The notes: generated from the sequence alone by a model not told the origin. Positions 8,397 to 16,962 are shown, numbered from the stretch's first letter. The stretch is 64,000 nucleotides of DNA from Betaproteobacteria bacterium (GCA_016234655.1 JACRAU010000022.1:1-64000), one strand, 5' to 3'. A program made the numbers and translations.

Positions 8397-9245
8397 TCAG
8401 GCCGCTTCGCGCGCGAACAGGTCTTGCGGCAAGGGCATCAGCGCCGCCAACTCATCCTTGCTGAACTTCGCCAGATGCGCCTGCTTGGCGATAGGGCAAA
8501 GCAGCTCCGCCTCCCAGGCCGGCGCCTCGCTGGCCAACACCCGGTTGATCTGGCCCAAGCGCAGCATCGTCGCCTCGATATAGGCATCGAAACGTTGGCG
8601 CAGCCCCGTATCAAGCCGGAACAGGCGGTAACAGACGCGCGGCAGGCCGGAACCGCGCAAGAAGCGATCGGCCCGCGCCAGCAAGGCCAAGGCCTCGCCC
8701 GTGGTCGCGCTGCCGCAGCCGCTATGCTCGCCGACGAAATCGGCCAATAGCCTGGCTTCGGTATCCAGCAACTCGCCGGGCGTCGCGAACAGGTGCTTGG
8801 CGATATGCGCGTCCATCGCCCACTCGACCGCGACATGGGTCAACAATGGCACGTCCAGCCACAGCTTCTCGTGCGCCGGCACGAAGTGGTTGTGCGCGAT
8901 GACATCGACCAGCAGATGGCTGGTATAGCCCACCGCGATGGCGCGCGTCTCGTCGTCGGCGGTGGCATCGATCAAGGCATGCGCCGTGTCCCAGCGATGG
9001 CTAGCGGCGAAGGCCTGGGTGCCGACCCGCGCGCCGACCAAGGCGAGATCGGGCAGGCAAGCGCCGGCCATGGCCAAGCGCGGAAAGCGCAGGACGGCAC
9101 GGCGTAGATCGGGATCGAGCAGGGGGACGGCCCAGACCAGCAGTTGAGCGAAATAGACATGGGTATAAAGCCCCCACGCCAGGGCGTCGCCGGCATGGAA
9201 CAGGAGTGGCACAGCGGCCAGAAGGAGTTGCCTGGTCTTGCGCAT
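8397..9245 (-). CDS. Secreted zinc-dependent phospholipase C family protein
   Basis: The protein has a clear signal peptide (MRKTRQLLLAAVPLLFHAG..ALA). Predicted cleavage leaves Trp at the mature N-terminus (AWGLYTHVYFAQ), as in Bacillus phosphatidylcholine-phospholipase C, where Trp1 and a nearby His bind zinc. Further metal ligands are plausible in LPDLALVG, SHRWDTAHALID, GYTSHLLVDVIAHNHFVP and HVAVEWAMDAH. It would hydrolyse phospholipid head groups outside the cytoplasm. ATG 9245 was chosen because it gives the correct signal peptide; upstream in-frame residues do not fit one. It is divergent from the PfkB kinase and convergent with PAP2. Substrate is inferred. Confidence 0.8.
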   Translation of the reverse strand: MRKTRQLLLAAVPLLFHAGDALAWGLYTHVYFAQLLVWAVPLLDPDLRRAVLRFPRLAMAGACLPDLALVGARVGTQAFAASHRWDTAHALIDATADDETRAIAVGYTSHLLVDVIAHNHFVPAHEKLWLDVPLLTHVAVEWAMDAHIAKHLFATPGELLDTEARLLADFVGEHSGCGSATTGEALALLARADRFLRGSGLPRVCYRLFRLDTGLRQRFDAYIEATMLRLGQINRVLASEAPAWEAELLCPIAKQAHLAKFSKDELAALMPLPQDLFAREAA

Positions 9246-9334
9246 AAGGCGAACATAGCGCCCTAGGGAGAAAACCTGATTTCCATTCCGTGATTTTTTG
9301 ATGACGTTGCGCTGTCGCAACAGCGAGGATATTT

Positions 9335-10267
9335 ATGCGTACCCTGATCTGCGGTTCCATGGCCTTCGACACCATCATGGTGTTTCCAGACCGGTTCAAG
9401 AACCACATCCTGAGCGAGAAGATTCACATCCTGAACGTAGCCTTCCTGGTGCCCGAGATGCGCCGCGAATTCGGCGGCTGCGCCGGCAACATCGCCTATA
9501 ACCTCAAGCTGCTCGGCGGCGAGCCGGTGATCATGGCCACGGTCGGCGACGATTTCGGCCAGTACGCCGAGCGCCTGCAACAACAGGCCATCGACACCGC
9601 CCACATCCGCCACATCAAGGGTAGCTATACCGCCCAGGCCTTCATCACCACCGACCTGGACGACAACCAGATCACCGCCTTCCACCCCGGCGCCATGGGC
9701 CATGCCCACGAAAATAAGATCGCCGACGCCAAGGACATCAAGCTCGGCATTGTCGCGCCGGACGGCCGCCAGGGCATGGTCGACCACGCCCGGCAGTTCT
9801 TCGATGCCGGCATTCCCTTCATCTTCGATCCGGGCCAGGGCCTGCCGATGTTCAACGGCGAGGAGCTGCTGCAATTCGTCCAGCAAGCCGACTACCTGGC
9901 CTGCAACGACTATGAGGCGCAACTCTTGCAGGAGCGCACGGGCCGGACCCTGGAGGACTTGGCCGGACAGGTTAAGGCCTTGGTAGTGACCTTGGGCGCC
10001 AAGGGCTCGCGCATCTATGCCGGCAGCGAGATACACGACATCCCGCCGGCCAAACCCACTGAAATCATCGACCCGACCGGTTGCGGCGACGCCTACCGCG
10101 CCGGCCTGATGTTCGGCATGCTCAAGGGCATGGACTGGCCGACCACGGGCCGCCTGGCCGGCCTGCTCGGCGCCTTGAAGATCGCCCGCCAGGGTGGCCA
10201 GAACCACGCCTTCGACTACGCTGAAATAGCGCAGCGGTTCAAGACGGAATACGGTTACGCGCTCTGA
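9335..10267 (+). CDS. PfkB-family carbohydrate/nucleoside kinase
   Basis: The 310-residue ribokinase-fold enzyme has the N-terminal glycine motif GGCAGNIAYNLKLLGG and the C-terminal PfkB signature DPTGCGDAYRAG with the catalytic Asp; a Cys replaces the more usual Ala in the anion hole. Architecture is close to bacterial adenosine kinase-like members, so adenosine or a sugar is the likely substrate. The gene is divergent from the phospholipase and lies 15 bp before the lipoprotein gene. A small stem-loop (GTTGCG-CTGT-CGCAAC, 9306-9321) precedes the start codon. Confidence 0.85.
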   Translation: MRTLICGSMAFDTIMVFPDRFKNHILSEKIHILNVAFLVPEMRREFGGCAGNIAYNLKLLGGEPVIMATVGDDFGQYAERLQQQAIDTAHIRHIKGSYTAQAFITTDLDDNQITAFHPGAMGHAHENKIADAKDIKLGIVAPDGRQGMVDHARQFFDAGIPFIFDPGQGLPMFNGEELLQFVQQADYLACNDYEAQLLQERTGRTLEDLAGQVKALVVTLGAKGSRIYAGSEIHDIPPAKPTEIIDPTGCGDAYRAGLMFGMLKGMDWPTTGRLAGLLGALKIARQGGQNHAFDYAEIAQRFKTEYGYAL

Positions 10268-10282
10268 TTTCGGGAGGCCATG

Positions 10283-10735
10283 ATGGACAAACGCATCTTA
10301 TTTCTACCCTTGCTCGCCTTGAGCCTGGCCGGTTGCGCCGGCGGCCTGGGTAGCGGCGACTACGAACGCAAGGAGGCACGCCGGGCCTACGAGGTGAAAA
10401 TGGGCGTGGTCGAGAGCGTGCGCAGCGTCAATCTGGAAGGCTCGCAAAGCGGCGTCGGCGCGGTGACCGGCGGCGTGGCCGGTGGCGTGCTGGGCAGCGA
10501 GGTCGGCGAAGGCAAGGGCAAGGCGGTAGCCACCGTGCTCGGCGCCGTGGTCGGCGCGATCGCCGGCTCGGCCGCCGAACAGGGCCTGACCAAGAAACCC
10601 GGCCTGGAGATCACCGTGCGCCTCGATAGCGGCCGCACCTTCGCCGTCGTGCAGGAGGATACCGGCGAACATTTCCGGGTCGGCGACCGCGTACGCGTGC
10701 TGGAATCGGGCATGCAAATCCGTGTCTCGCACTGA
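10283..10735 (+). CDS. Glycine-zipper 2TM outer-membrane lipoprotein (SlyB/PcP-like)
   Basis: The lipoprotein signal peptide ends in LSLAGC, giving a lipidated Cys. A glycine-zipper segment follows (GAVTGGVAGGVLGSEVG and VLGAVVGAIAGSAAEQG), then a small beta domain with VRLDSGRTFAVVQ and FRVGDRVRVL. This is the usual layout of SlyB-type outer-membrane lipoproteins linked to envelope integrity. Two consecutive ATGs occur at 10280 and 10283; GGGAGG at 10272-10277 is better spaced for the second. Confidence 0.88.
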   Translation: MDKRILFLPLLALSLAGCAGGLGSGDYERKEARRAYEVKMGVVESVRSVNLEGSQSGVGAVTGGVAGGVLGSEVGEGKGKAVATVLGAVVGAIAGSAAEQGLTKKPGLEITVRLDSGRTFAVVQEDTGEHFRVGDRVRVLESGMQIRVSH

Positions 10736-10752
10736 GACCCGGCCACCGGCCG

Positions 10753-10792
10753 CTGTAACCAATCTTTAACGCGCGTGTCACCCCAACGTCAT
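10753..10792 (+). promoter_or_regulatory. Pho-box-like array upstream of olsB
   Basis: Four 7-bp units recur every 11 bp: CTGTAAC (10753), CTTTAAC (10764), GTGTCAC (10775) and ACGTCAT (10786). The PhoB half-site consensus is CTGTCAT with 4-bp spacers, i.e. the same 11-bp period. Each unit matches 4-5 of 7 positions. The array ends about 50 bp before olsB. Phosphate-starvation control of ornithine-lipid genes is known in rhizobia; its use here is inferred. Confidence 0.45.
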
Positions 10793-10841
10793 TGCCGCTC
10801 GCTAACTTGCTCCGCATTGCAATCAGAAAAAGGAATATGCA

Positions 10842-11597
10842 ATGCTGCAAGAGCGTGTGGAAAGCGCGAAGCGCGTCAAGCGCCACTACCAAGTCAGCCT
10901 GGCCGACAGCCCCGAACTGATCCGCGCGGCCCAGCGCCTGCGCCACAAGGTATTCGCCGAGGAGATGGGGGCCCGGCTGAATACGCCGGAGCCCGGCCTC
11001 GACATCGACATGTACGACGCCTATTGCCAGCACCTGCTGGTGCGCGACGCCGATACCGGCGAGGTGGTCGGCACCTACCGTATCTTGAGCCCCGAGGCAG
11101 CCAAGCGCATCGGCAGCTTCTACACCGAACAGGAATTCGACCTCACCCGCCTGCAACACCTGCGCGAGCGCATGGTCGAACTGGGCCGCTCCTGCGTACA
11201 TCCGGATCACCGCAGCGGCGGCGTGATCACCCTGCTCTGGGCCGGCCTGGCCGAGTACATGGTGAAGCACGGCTACGACTACCTGATCGGCTGCGCCAGC
11301 GTCGGCATGGCCGATGGCGGCCACAACGCGGCCGGTATCTGGCACGCCTTGAAGGACAAACACCTGTCGCCGGTGGAATGGCGGGTCACGCCGCGCTGCC
11401 CGCTGCCTCTGGAGGCGCTGGAAACCACGGCCGCGCCGGTGGTGCCGCCGCTGATCAAGGGCTATCTGCGCGCCGGCGCCTATATCTGCGGCGAACCGGC
11501 CTGGGACCCCGACTTCAACACCGCCGACCTGCCCATCCTGCTGTCGATGAAGCGGGTCAGCGACACCTACGCCCGGCATTTCCTGAAGCACGACTAA
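10842..11597 (+). CDS. olsB: L-ornithine N(alpha)-acyltransferase (OlsB-like, GNAT fold)
   Basis: The 251-residue GNAT-fold protein resembles OlsB, which transfers a 3-hydroxyacyl group from acyl-ACP to the alpha-amino group of ornithine, the first step of phosphorus-free ornithine lipid. Recognisable segments are LRHKVFAEEMGA, DMYDAYCQHLLVRD, VVGTYRIL, ELGRSCVHPDHRSGGVI and LIGCASVGMAD. AAAAAGGA precedes the ATG at the right distance. The second enzyme, olsA, follows after 13 bp, so the pair is one operon. The upstream Pho-box-like array suggests induction on phosphate limitation. Related proteins are sometimes labelled hemolysin-like; the olsA neighbour favours the OlsB role. Confidence 0.85.
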   Translation: MLQERVESAKRVKRHYQVSLADSPELIRAAQRLRHKVFAEEMGARLNTPEPGLDIDMYDAYCQHLLVRDADTGEVVGTYRILSPEAAKRIGSFYTEQEFDLTRLQHLRERMVELGRSCVHPDHRSGGVITLLWAGLAEYMVKHGYDYLIGCASVGMADGGHNAAGIWHALKDKHLSPVEWRVTPRCPLPLEALETTAAPVVPPLIKGYLRAGAYICGEPAWDPDFNTADLPILLSMKRVSDTYARHFLKHD

Positions 11598-11610
11598 AAA
11601 GGCTGTTGCC

Positions 11611-12396
11611 GTGAATGTCGTCTTGAGCTTGCTGCGCATCGCCGGCCACCTGCTGGCCGGCACCCTGACCGTCCTGTTCCTGTTCCCGCACCTCAGCGCC
11701 GAAGAGCGGGGCCGGCGGGTTACCGCCTGGGCCGCGCGGATGGTCGGCCTGGCCGGCGTCCGCGTCGTCATGCAAGGCCGATCGCCCGCGGTGCGCGGCA
11801 AGGGCGCGCTGATCGTCGCCAATCACGTCTCCTGGCTGGACATCTATGTCCTGCATAGCCTGTTGTTCACTCGTTTTATCTCCAAGGCGGAGATCCGGCA
11901 CTGGCCCTTGATCGGCTGGCTGGCCGAGATGACCGGCACCCTGTTTCTGGAGCGGACGAAAAGGTCCGATGCCGCCCGCATCAATCGAGAAATGGCCGGG
12001 CATTTGCAAGCCGGCGAGTGCCTGGCGCTGTTCCCGGAAGGCACCACCACCGACGGCACGGAAGTGAAGCCCTTCTACGCCTCGCTGTTCAATCCGGCGC
12101 TGGAGGCCGAGGCCCAGGTCTGGCCGGTCTTGATCCGCTACCTCGACTTGAATGGCGAGCCGACCTTGGCCGCTGCTTATCACGACGACACCACCATGGC
12201 CCAATCGCTGATGCGCGTGCTGCGCAGCGGCGGCATCCGGGCCGAGGTCACCTTCCTGCCGCCGATCGCAGCCACCGCCGGCCACCGGCGCGAACTGGCC
12301 CAGGCGGCCGAGACGGCTATCCGTGATGCGCTAGTTCGCGCCGGGCATGGCACGGCACCTGAAATACCCGCCCATCGTCCAAACGCATTGCGCTGA
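11611..12396 (+). CDS. olsA: 1-acyl-glycerol-phosphate / lyso-ornithine lipid acyltransferase (OlsA/PlsC family)
   Basis: The 261-residue membrane-anchored acyltransferase has an N-terminal hydrophobic helix (LLAGTLTVLFLF). Its PlsC motifs are NHVSWLD (catalytic His-Asp pair), TLFLERT and FPEGTTTDG. It would add the second fatty acyl chain to lyso-ornithine lipid, and may also acylate lysophosphatidate. The start is GTG at 11611, 13 bp after olsB, with an AAGG upstream. Its last 80 bp overlap the end of the convergent apaH gene. Confidence 0.85.
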   Translation: MNVVLSLLRIAGHLLAGTLTVLFLFPHLSAEERGRRVTAWAARMVGLAGVRVVMQGRSPAVRGKGALIVANHVSWLDIYVLHSLLFTRFISKAEIRHWPLIGWLAEMTGTLFLERTKRSDAARINREMAGHLQAGECLALFPEGTTTDGTEVKPFYASLFNPALEAEAQVWPVLIRYLDLNGEPTLAAAYHDDTTMAQSLMRVLRSGGIRAEVTFLPPIAATAGHRRELAQAAETAIRDALVRAGHGTAPEIPAHRPNALR

Positions 12397-13144
12397 GCCG
12401 GCCGCCCCAGAGGCAGCCGGTATCCAGGCCGACCACATCCGAGCGCTCGAACAGGCCCAAGGCCGACCAGTGGCCGAAGAACACCCGCACATCGCGGCTT
12501 TGCCGATCGGGCGCGTCGTACCACGGCGTCAGCTCGGCCGGCGCCTCCCCGGGCGGGCACTTGTGCAGGAACTCCATGCCGCCGTCGGCATGCAGGAAGC
12601 GCAGCCGGGTCATGGCGTTGGCGATGACGCGCAGCCGATCCTGGCCCGCCAAGCCCGCCCCCCAGTGGCGCGGCTCGTTGCCGTACATCTCGCGCAAAAA
12701 TTCCCGATAGCCCGGCCCGCGCAGCACCGACTCCAACTCGCGGCCCAAGGCCACCGCTTGGTCCGCCGACCATTCCGGCAGCAGACCGGCGTGGACCATC
12801 AAATCGTCACCCTCGCGGTGGACCATGGGCCGCCGGCGCAGCCAGTCCAACACCTCGGCCCGGTCCGGCGCATCGAGGATCTCGTCCAACGTGTCCTTCT
12901 TGTGCGCCGGCACGAAACCCTCGGCCACGGCCAAAAGATGCAGGTCATGGTTGCCCAGGATCGCGACGATGCTGTCGTCGTGCGCCATGCACCAGCGTAG
13001 GGTGCCGATGGAGTCCTCGCCGCGATTGACCAGGTCGCCGGTGAACCAGAGGCGGTCGCGGCTGGGCGTAAATTCGATGGCTTCCAGCAATTCGTGCAAG
13101 GCGCCGAGGCAGCCCTGCACGTCGCCGATGACGTAAGTGCTCAT
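12317..13144 (-). CDS. apaH: Symmetrical bis(5'-nucleosyl)-tetraphosphatase
   Basis: The 275-residue metallophosphoesterase shows the family motifs at its N-terminus: GDVQGCLGAL, FTGDLVNRGEDS and ILGNHDLHLLA, with later metal histidines in MVHAGLLPEW and FFGHWSALGL. It cleaves Ap4A to two ADP and limits alarmone build-up. Length matches the family. It is divergent from rep with a 62-bp spacer and overlaps olsA tail-to-tail by 80 bp. Confidence 0.95.
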   Translation of the reverse strand: MSTYVIGDVQGCLGALHELLEAIEFTPSRDRLWFTGDLVNRGEDSIGTLRWCMAHDDSIVAILGNHDLHLLAVAEGFVPAHKKDTLDEILDAPDRAEVLDWLRRRPMVHREGDDLMVHAGLLPEWSADQAVALGRELESVLRGPGYREFLREMYGNEPRHWGAGLAGQDRLRVIANAMTRLRFLHADGGMEFLHKCPPGEAPAELTPWYDAPDRQSRDVRVFFGHWSALGLFERSDVVGLDTGCLWGGRLSAMRLDDGRVFQVPCHARRELAHHG

Positions 13145-13206
13145 TCCGATTCCTGTTTTTCTTGCGAGTGTAATCGGCGGACGCGGCGGGGTAAAATCGC
13201 GGCCGC

Positions 13207-15204
13207 ATGTCTCTCCTCTCCAATCTCAATCCCCAGCAGCGCGAAGCGGTGAAATACCTGGACGGGCCCCTGTTGGTGCTCGCCGGCGCCGGCTCGGGCA
13301 AGACCCGGGTGATCACGCGCAAGATCGCCTTCCTGATCGCCGAATGCGGCCATGATCCGCGCGGCATCACCGCCGTGACCTTCACCAACAAGGCGGCGCG
13401 CGAGATGAAGGAGCGCGTGGGCGAACTGATCGAGGGCAAGGCGGCCTCCGGGCTCACCGTCTGCACCTTCCACGCCTTGGGGCTGCAAATTTTGCGGCGC
13501 GAGGCCAAGCGCCTGGGCTACAAGCCGCAGTTCTCCGTGCTCGATTCGGCGGACACCCAGGCCATCCTGTCCGAGATCACCAAGGCGCCGGACAAGGGCA
13601 CCTTGCGCCAGGCCGCCGCGGTGATCTCCAACTGGAAGAACACCCTGATCCCGCCGGAGGCGGCCCAGCAGGCGGCCGGCGACGAGACCGAGCGGCAGCT
13701 GGCGGTGGCCTACCGCGCCTACCAGGATACGCTCAGGGCCTATCAGGCCATGGACTTCGACGACCTGATCCGGTTGCCGGTGGAGCTGTTCCGCAGCGAC
13801 ACCGAGGCGCGCGAGGCCTGGCAGAACCGCATGCGCCACCTCTTGGTCGACGAATACCAGGACACCAACGGCGCCCAATACGAGTTGATGAAGCTGCTGA
13901 CCGGCCCGCTCGGCCGCTTCACCGCGGTGGGCGACGACGACCAGGCCATCTACGCCTGGCGCGGTGCCGACATCGAGAACCTCAAGCGCCTGTCCGAGGA
14001 CTACAGCCGGCTCAAGGTGATCCCGCTCACCCAGAACTACCGCTCCTGCCAGCGCATCCTCAAGGCCGCCAACAGCGTGATCCGCAACAACCCGCGGGTG
14101 CACGAGAAGAACCTGTGGAGCGAACTCGGCATCGGCGACCCGATCCAGCTCATCCGCTGCAAGGACGACCGACATGAGGCGGAGAGCATCGCCATGCGCA
14201 TCTCCGCCCACAAGTTCGAGAGCCGCACCCGCTTCGCCGACTACGCCGTGCTCTATCGCGGCAACCACCAGGCCCGGCTATTCGAGGAGGCCTTGCGTAC
14301 CCTGAAGATCCCCTATGTCCTGTCCGGCGGCCAGTCTTTCTTCGACAAGACCGAGATCAAGGACCTGATCGCCTATCTGCGCCTGATCGCCAACCAGGAC
14401 GACGACCCGGCCTTCATCCGCGCCGCGACCACGCCCAAACGCGGCATCGGCACCGGCACCTTGGAGAAGCTGGGCCAATACGCCGCCGAGCGGCATTGCT
14501 CGCTGTTCGAGGCCGCCTTCGAGTCCGGCCTGCAAGGCCGGCTGGCGGTCAAACAACTGGAGCCGCTGCTCGAATTCGGCGACTTCATCAACCGCCTGGC
14601 CTTTCGCGCACCGAAGGAGCCGGCCGGCCGCCTGTTGCAGGAACTGCTCGCCGCCATCCGCTACGAGGAATGGCTGTACGACAGCGAGGACGATCGCGCG
14701 GCCAAGGCCAAGTGGGGCAACGTCAGCGAGTTCGTCGACTGGCTGTCGAAGAAGGGCGAGGAGGACGAGAAGAGCCTGATCGAGCTGACCCAGACCGTTT
14801 CCCTGATGAACCTGCTCGAAGGCCGCGACGAAGGCGAGGTCGATGCCGTGCGGCTGTCCACCCTGCACGCGGCCAAGGGCCTGGAATTCCCGCACGTCAT
14901 CTTGGCCGGGGTGGAAGAGGACATCCTGCCGCACCGCGAATGCCAGGAGGGCAATCGCCTGGAGGAGGAACGCCGGCTGATGTACGTCGGCATCACCCGC
15001 GCCCAGCGCAGCCTGACCCTCACCTGTTGCGGCAAACGCAAAAAGGGCGGCGATTGGGTGCATTGCGAACCCTCGCGTTTTCTCGACGAGATCGACGGCG
15101 CCGAACTACGCCACAGCGGCCAGGAAGACGATTCGGACAGCGCTCGGGAGGATGGCCGCAACCGGCTGGCGAATCTAAAAGCCATGTTGGCGGCCGGCAA
15201 ATAA
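13207..15204 (+). CDS. rep: ATP-dependent DNA helicase Rep
   Basis: The 665-residue superfamily 1 3'-5' helicase helps replication forks past protein blocks. Motifs are in order: Walker A (AGAGSGKTRVITRK), motif II (LLVDEYQDTNGAQYE), motif III (GDDDQAIYAWRGAD), motif IV (LTQNYRSCQRIL), motif V (TLHAAKGLEFPHV) and motif VI (YVGITRAQRSL). The length fits Rep better than UvrD, which is encoded separately in this window (21-23 kb). Translation starts at the first ATG of an open stretch directly before the conserved LNPQQREAV. Confidence 0.95.
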   Translation: MSLLSNLNPQQREAVKYLDGPLLVLAGAGSGKTRVITRKIAFLIAECGHDPRGITAVTFTNKAAREMKERVGELIEGKAASGLTVCTFHALGLQILRREAKRLGYKPQFSVLDSADTQAILSEITKAPDKGTLRQAAAVISNWKNTLIPPEAAQQAAGDETERQLAVAYRAYQDTLRAYQAMDFDDLIRLPVELFRSDTEAREAWQNRMRHLLVDEYQDTNGAQYELMKLLTGPLGRFTAVGDDDQAIYAWRGADIENLKRLSEDYSRLKVIPLTQNYRSCQRILKAANSVIRNNPRVHEKNLWSELGIGDPIQLIRCKDDRHEAESIAMRISAHKFESRTRFADYAVLYRGNHQARLFEEALRTLKIPYVLSGGQSFFDKTEIKDLIAYLRLIANQDDDPAFIRAATTPKRGIGTGTLEKLGQYAAERHCSLFEAAFESGLQGRLAVKQLEPLLEFGDFINRLAFRAPKEPAGRLLQELLAAIRYEEWLYDSEDDRAAKAKWGNVSEFVDWLSKKGEEDEKSLIELTQTVSLMNLLEGRDEGEVDAVRLSTLHAAKGLEFPHVILAGVEEDILPHRECQEGNRLEEERRLMYVGITRAQRSLTLTCCGKRKKGGDWVHCEPSRFLDEIDGAELRHSGQEDDSDSAREDGRNRLANLKAMLAAGK

Positions 15205-15264
15205 GCGGCTAATCTTCAATTGGCCTATGTAAAGAGACAACCCCGAGCCAAAGGAGACAGCCAG

Positions 15265-15426
15265 ATGGCACAAGGCAACAACACGGTGAAATGCCCCAAG
15301 TGCACGGAAGACAATTCCTTCCTGGTCAGCACGGTCAACGGTACGCAATTCGTCGTCTGCAAGAAATGCACGAACATGTTCAAGGTCGAGATCAAGAAGG
15401 GGCAGTTCACGGGGCGTACGCTCTAG
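15265..15426 (+). CDS. Small zinc-ribbon protein
   Basis: The 53-residue protein has two CxxC pairs, CPKC near the N-terminus and CKKC around residue 34, separated by a beta hairpin (FLVSTVNGTQFVV). This is a one-zinc ribbon like those in small RNA- or DNA-binding proteins. AAGGAG lies 8 nt before ATG 15265 and fixes the start. It is a single gene closed by a strong terminator. Function is not known. Confidence 0.75.
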   Translation: MAQGNNTVKCPKCTEDNSFLVSTVNGTQFVVCKKCTNMFKVEIKKGQFTGRTL

Positions 15427-15450
15427 CCCCGTCATATCCCACCGGACATA

Positions 15451-15478
15451 AAAAAGCGCGGCCTAGGCCGCGCTTTTT
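15451..15478. terminator. Bidirectional intrinsic terminator
   Basis: A perfect 28-bp palindrome (AAAAAGCGCGGCCT and its complement) has an A-run on one side and a T-run on the other. It lies between the convergent zinc-ribbon and cytochrome genes and can serve both. Confidence 0.9.
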
Positions 15479-15498
15479 CATTGGGTAGCTTGGCGCTT

Positions 15499-16308
15499 TT
15501 ACTTAGCCGCTTTCTTTTCCGGCTTGGCCGCCTTGGCGACGCTGGCCTTGGCCTGCTCGACCATGTAGTCCACCGCCATGCGGGTGTCGGCATCGGACAG
15601 CTTCTCGTTGCCGCCCTTGGCCGGGCCGCCGAAGCTGCCCTTGATCGCGGCGGTATACAGGGTGTCCTTGCCTTCCTTCAGCAGCGATTCCCAGGCCTTG
15701 GCATCGGACAGCTTCTGCGCCCCGGTGGTACCGGTGTCATGGCAGCTCGCGCAGTTCTCGGCGTAGACCGCCTTGCCACGGACCAGCTCGGCCTCGGTCG
15801 GCACCGATTCCTTCTTCAGCACCGGCTCGAATTTGGCGCCGGCGGCATTGGCCATGAAGGCGACGGCACGGGCCACCTCCAGATCGGACAGATCGGGCTC
15901 GCCGCCGCGCGCCGGCATCTTGTTGAAGCCCTTCATCGCGTGTTCAAGCAGCACGGGCCAACCCTGGGCATTCCGCTTGCCCCAGGCGCCGGCATCCTTG
16001 TGCTTAGGCGAACCCAGCGCGCCGGAACCGTGGCAGTTGGTGCAGACCTCGTTGTAGACCTGTTCGCCGGTCATCTCGACACGCGGCGCGTTCGGGTCGA
16101 CGGCGACGGACACGCCGAAGGGCTTGATGCGCTCGCGCACCGCCTTGTCGGCGACCGCCTCGGTATCCTGCCCACCCATGCGGGACTGGATGGCCACCAC
16201 CAGCATGACGATCAAAAAGATCGCCAGGCCTGGTGCAAATAGACCACCCAGAGTGGCCGCTGCGAATTCTTTCGGCGTGGTTTTAGTCATTTCGTGGTGA
16301 TCAGCCAT
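15499..16308 (-). CDS. Membrane-anchored diheme cytochrome c5-type protein
   Basis: The 269-residue protein has an N-terminal transmembrane anchor (GLFAPGLAIFLIVMLVVAI). Two cytochrome c domains each carry CxxCH (CTNCH and CASCH), and axial-ligand Met residues are likely in NKMPARGG and the second domain. The C-terminus is Lys/Ala-rich. It would carry electrons on the periplasmic side of the inner membrane. Two tandem c5-type domains with a membrane anchor are common in respiratory betaproteobacteria. It is a monocistronic gene sharing its terminator with the zinc-ribbon gene. Confidence 0.9.
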   Translation of the reverse strand: MADHHEMTKTTPKEFAAATLGGLFAPGLAIFLIVMLVVAIQSRMGGQDTEAVADKAVRERIKPFGVSVAVDPNAPRVEMTGEQVYNEVCTNCHGSGALGSPKHKDAGAWGKRNAQGWPVLLEHAMKGFNKMPARGGEPDLSDLEVARAVAFMANAAGAKFEPVLKKESVPTEAELVRGKAVYAENCASCHDTGTTGAQKLSDAKAWESLLKEGKDTLYTAAIKGSFGGPAKGGNEKLSDADTRMAVDYMVEQAKASVAKAAKPEKKAAK

Positions 16309-16402
16309 GGTCCATTTCCTGAATTTACGCTATGCAAAACCCGGCGATTATACGGCCAGCCGCCTGCCAATTGAAAGGCGGCTATGCTATTCTTCGCGCT
16401 CT

Positions 16403-16479
16403 CCGCCCGTAGCTCAGCTGGATAGAGTACTGCCCTCCGAAGGCAGGGGTCGTGCGTTCGAATCGCGCCGGGCGGGCCA
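16403..16479 (+). tRNA. tRNA-Arg (anticodon CCG)
   Basis: A full cloverleaf can be folded. The acceptor stem is CCGCCCG with CGGGCGG and the CCA end is encoded. The D-arm holds AGCTCAGCTGGATAGAG, the anticodon loop CTCCGAA has anticodon CCG, and the T-arm is GTGCG-TTCGAAT-CGCGC. It reads the CGG arginine codon, which fits the high GC content. Confidence 0.97.
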
Positions 16480-16569
16480 GCCTAATTCCCGACTAAAAAG
16501 CTCGGTCTTGTCCTTGATCCCCCTCGCTGGCAAACTACGCCTCCTTAAGAAACACACAGGAGTCGCACC

Positions 16570-16959
16570 ATGGCCGGCCTGAATCCCGACAGCCCCATCC
16601 CCACCGAGATCAAGCTGCACCAGCAGTCGAAAAAGCTCGAAGTCGCCTTCAACGACGGCAGCCGCTTCGAACTACCCTGCGAATACCTGCGCGTATTCTC
16701 CCCCTCGGCCGAAGTGCGTGGCCACGGCCCGGGCCAAGAGGTGCTACAGGTCGGCAAGATCAATGTCGAGATCAAGCACATCGAGCCGGTCGGCCACTAT
16801 GCCGTGGTGCTGGAGTTTTCCGACGGCCACAACTCGGGCATCTATTCCTGGGACTATCTCTACGACCTGGGCAAGAAGCAGGACATCTACTGGCAGGAAT
16901 ATCTGCGCCGCCTGGCAGAGGCCGGCGAGTCACGCGAGCCCAAAACGCTGATCAAATAA
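16570..16959 (+). CDS. DUF971 (gamma-butyrobetaine hydroxylase N-terminal-like) protein
   Basis: The 129-residue protein matches the small DUF971 family, with IKLHQQSKKLEVAFNDG, FELPCEYLRVFSPSAEV, VEIKHIEPVGHYAVVLEFSDGH and GIYSWDYLYDLG. The domain also occurs at the N-terminus of gamma-butyrobetaine hydroxylase and is often found alone near Fe-S or Mrp-like genes. Its biochemical role is not settled. AGGAG stands 8 nt before the ATG. The fructosamine-kinase-like gene follows after 3 bp. Confidence 0.85.
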   Translation: MAGLNPDSPIPTEIKLHQQSKKLEVAFNDGSRFELPCEYLRVFSPSAEVRGHGPGQEVLQVGKINVEIKHIEPVGHYAVVLEFSDGHNSGIYSWDYLYDLGKKQDIYWQEYLRRLAEAGESREPKTLIK

Positions 16960-16962
16960 GGC

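Noticed and set aside
16369-16402. Promoter of tRNA-Arg
   Set aside because: TTGAAA and TATTCT-like boxes are present but their spacing is wrong.
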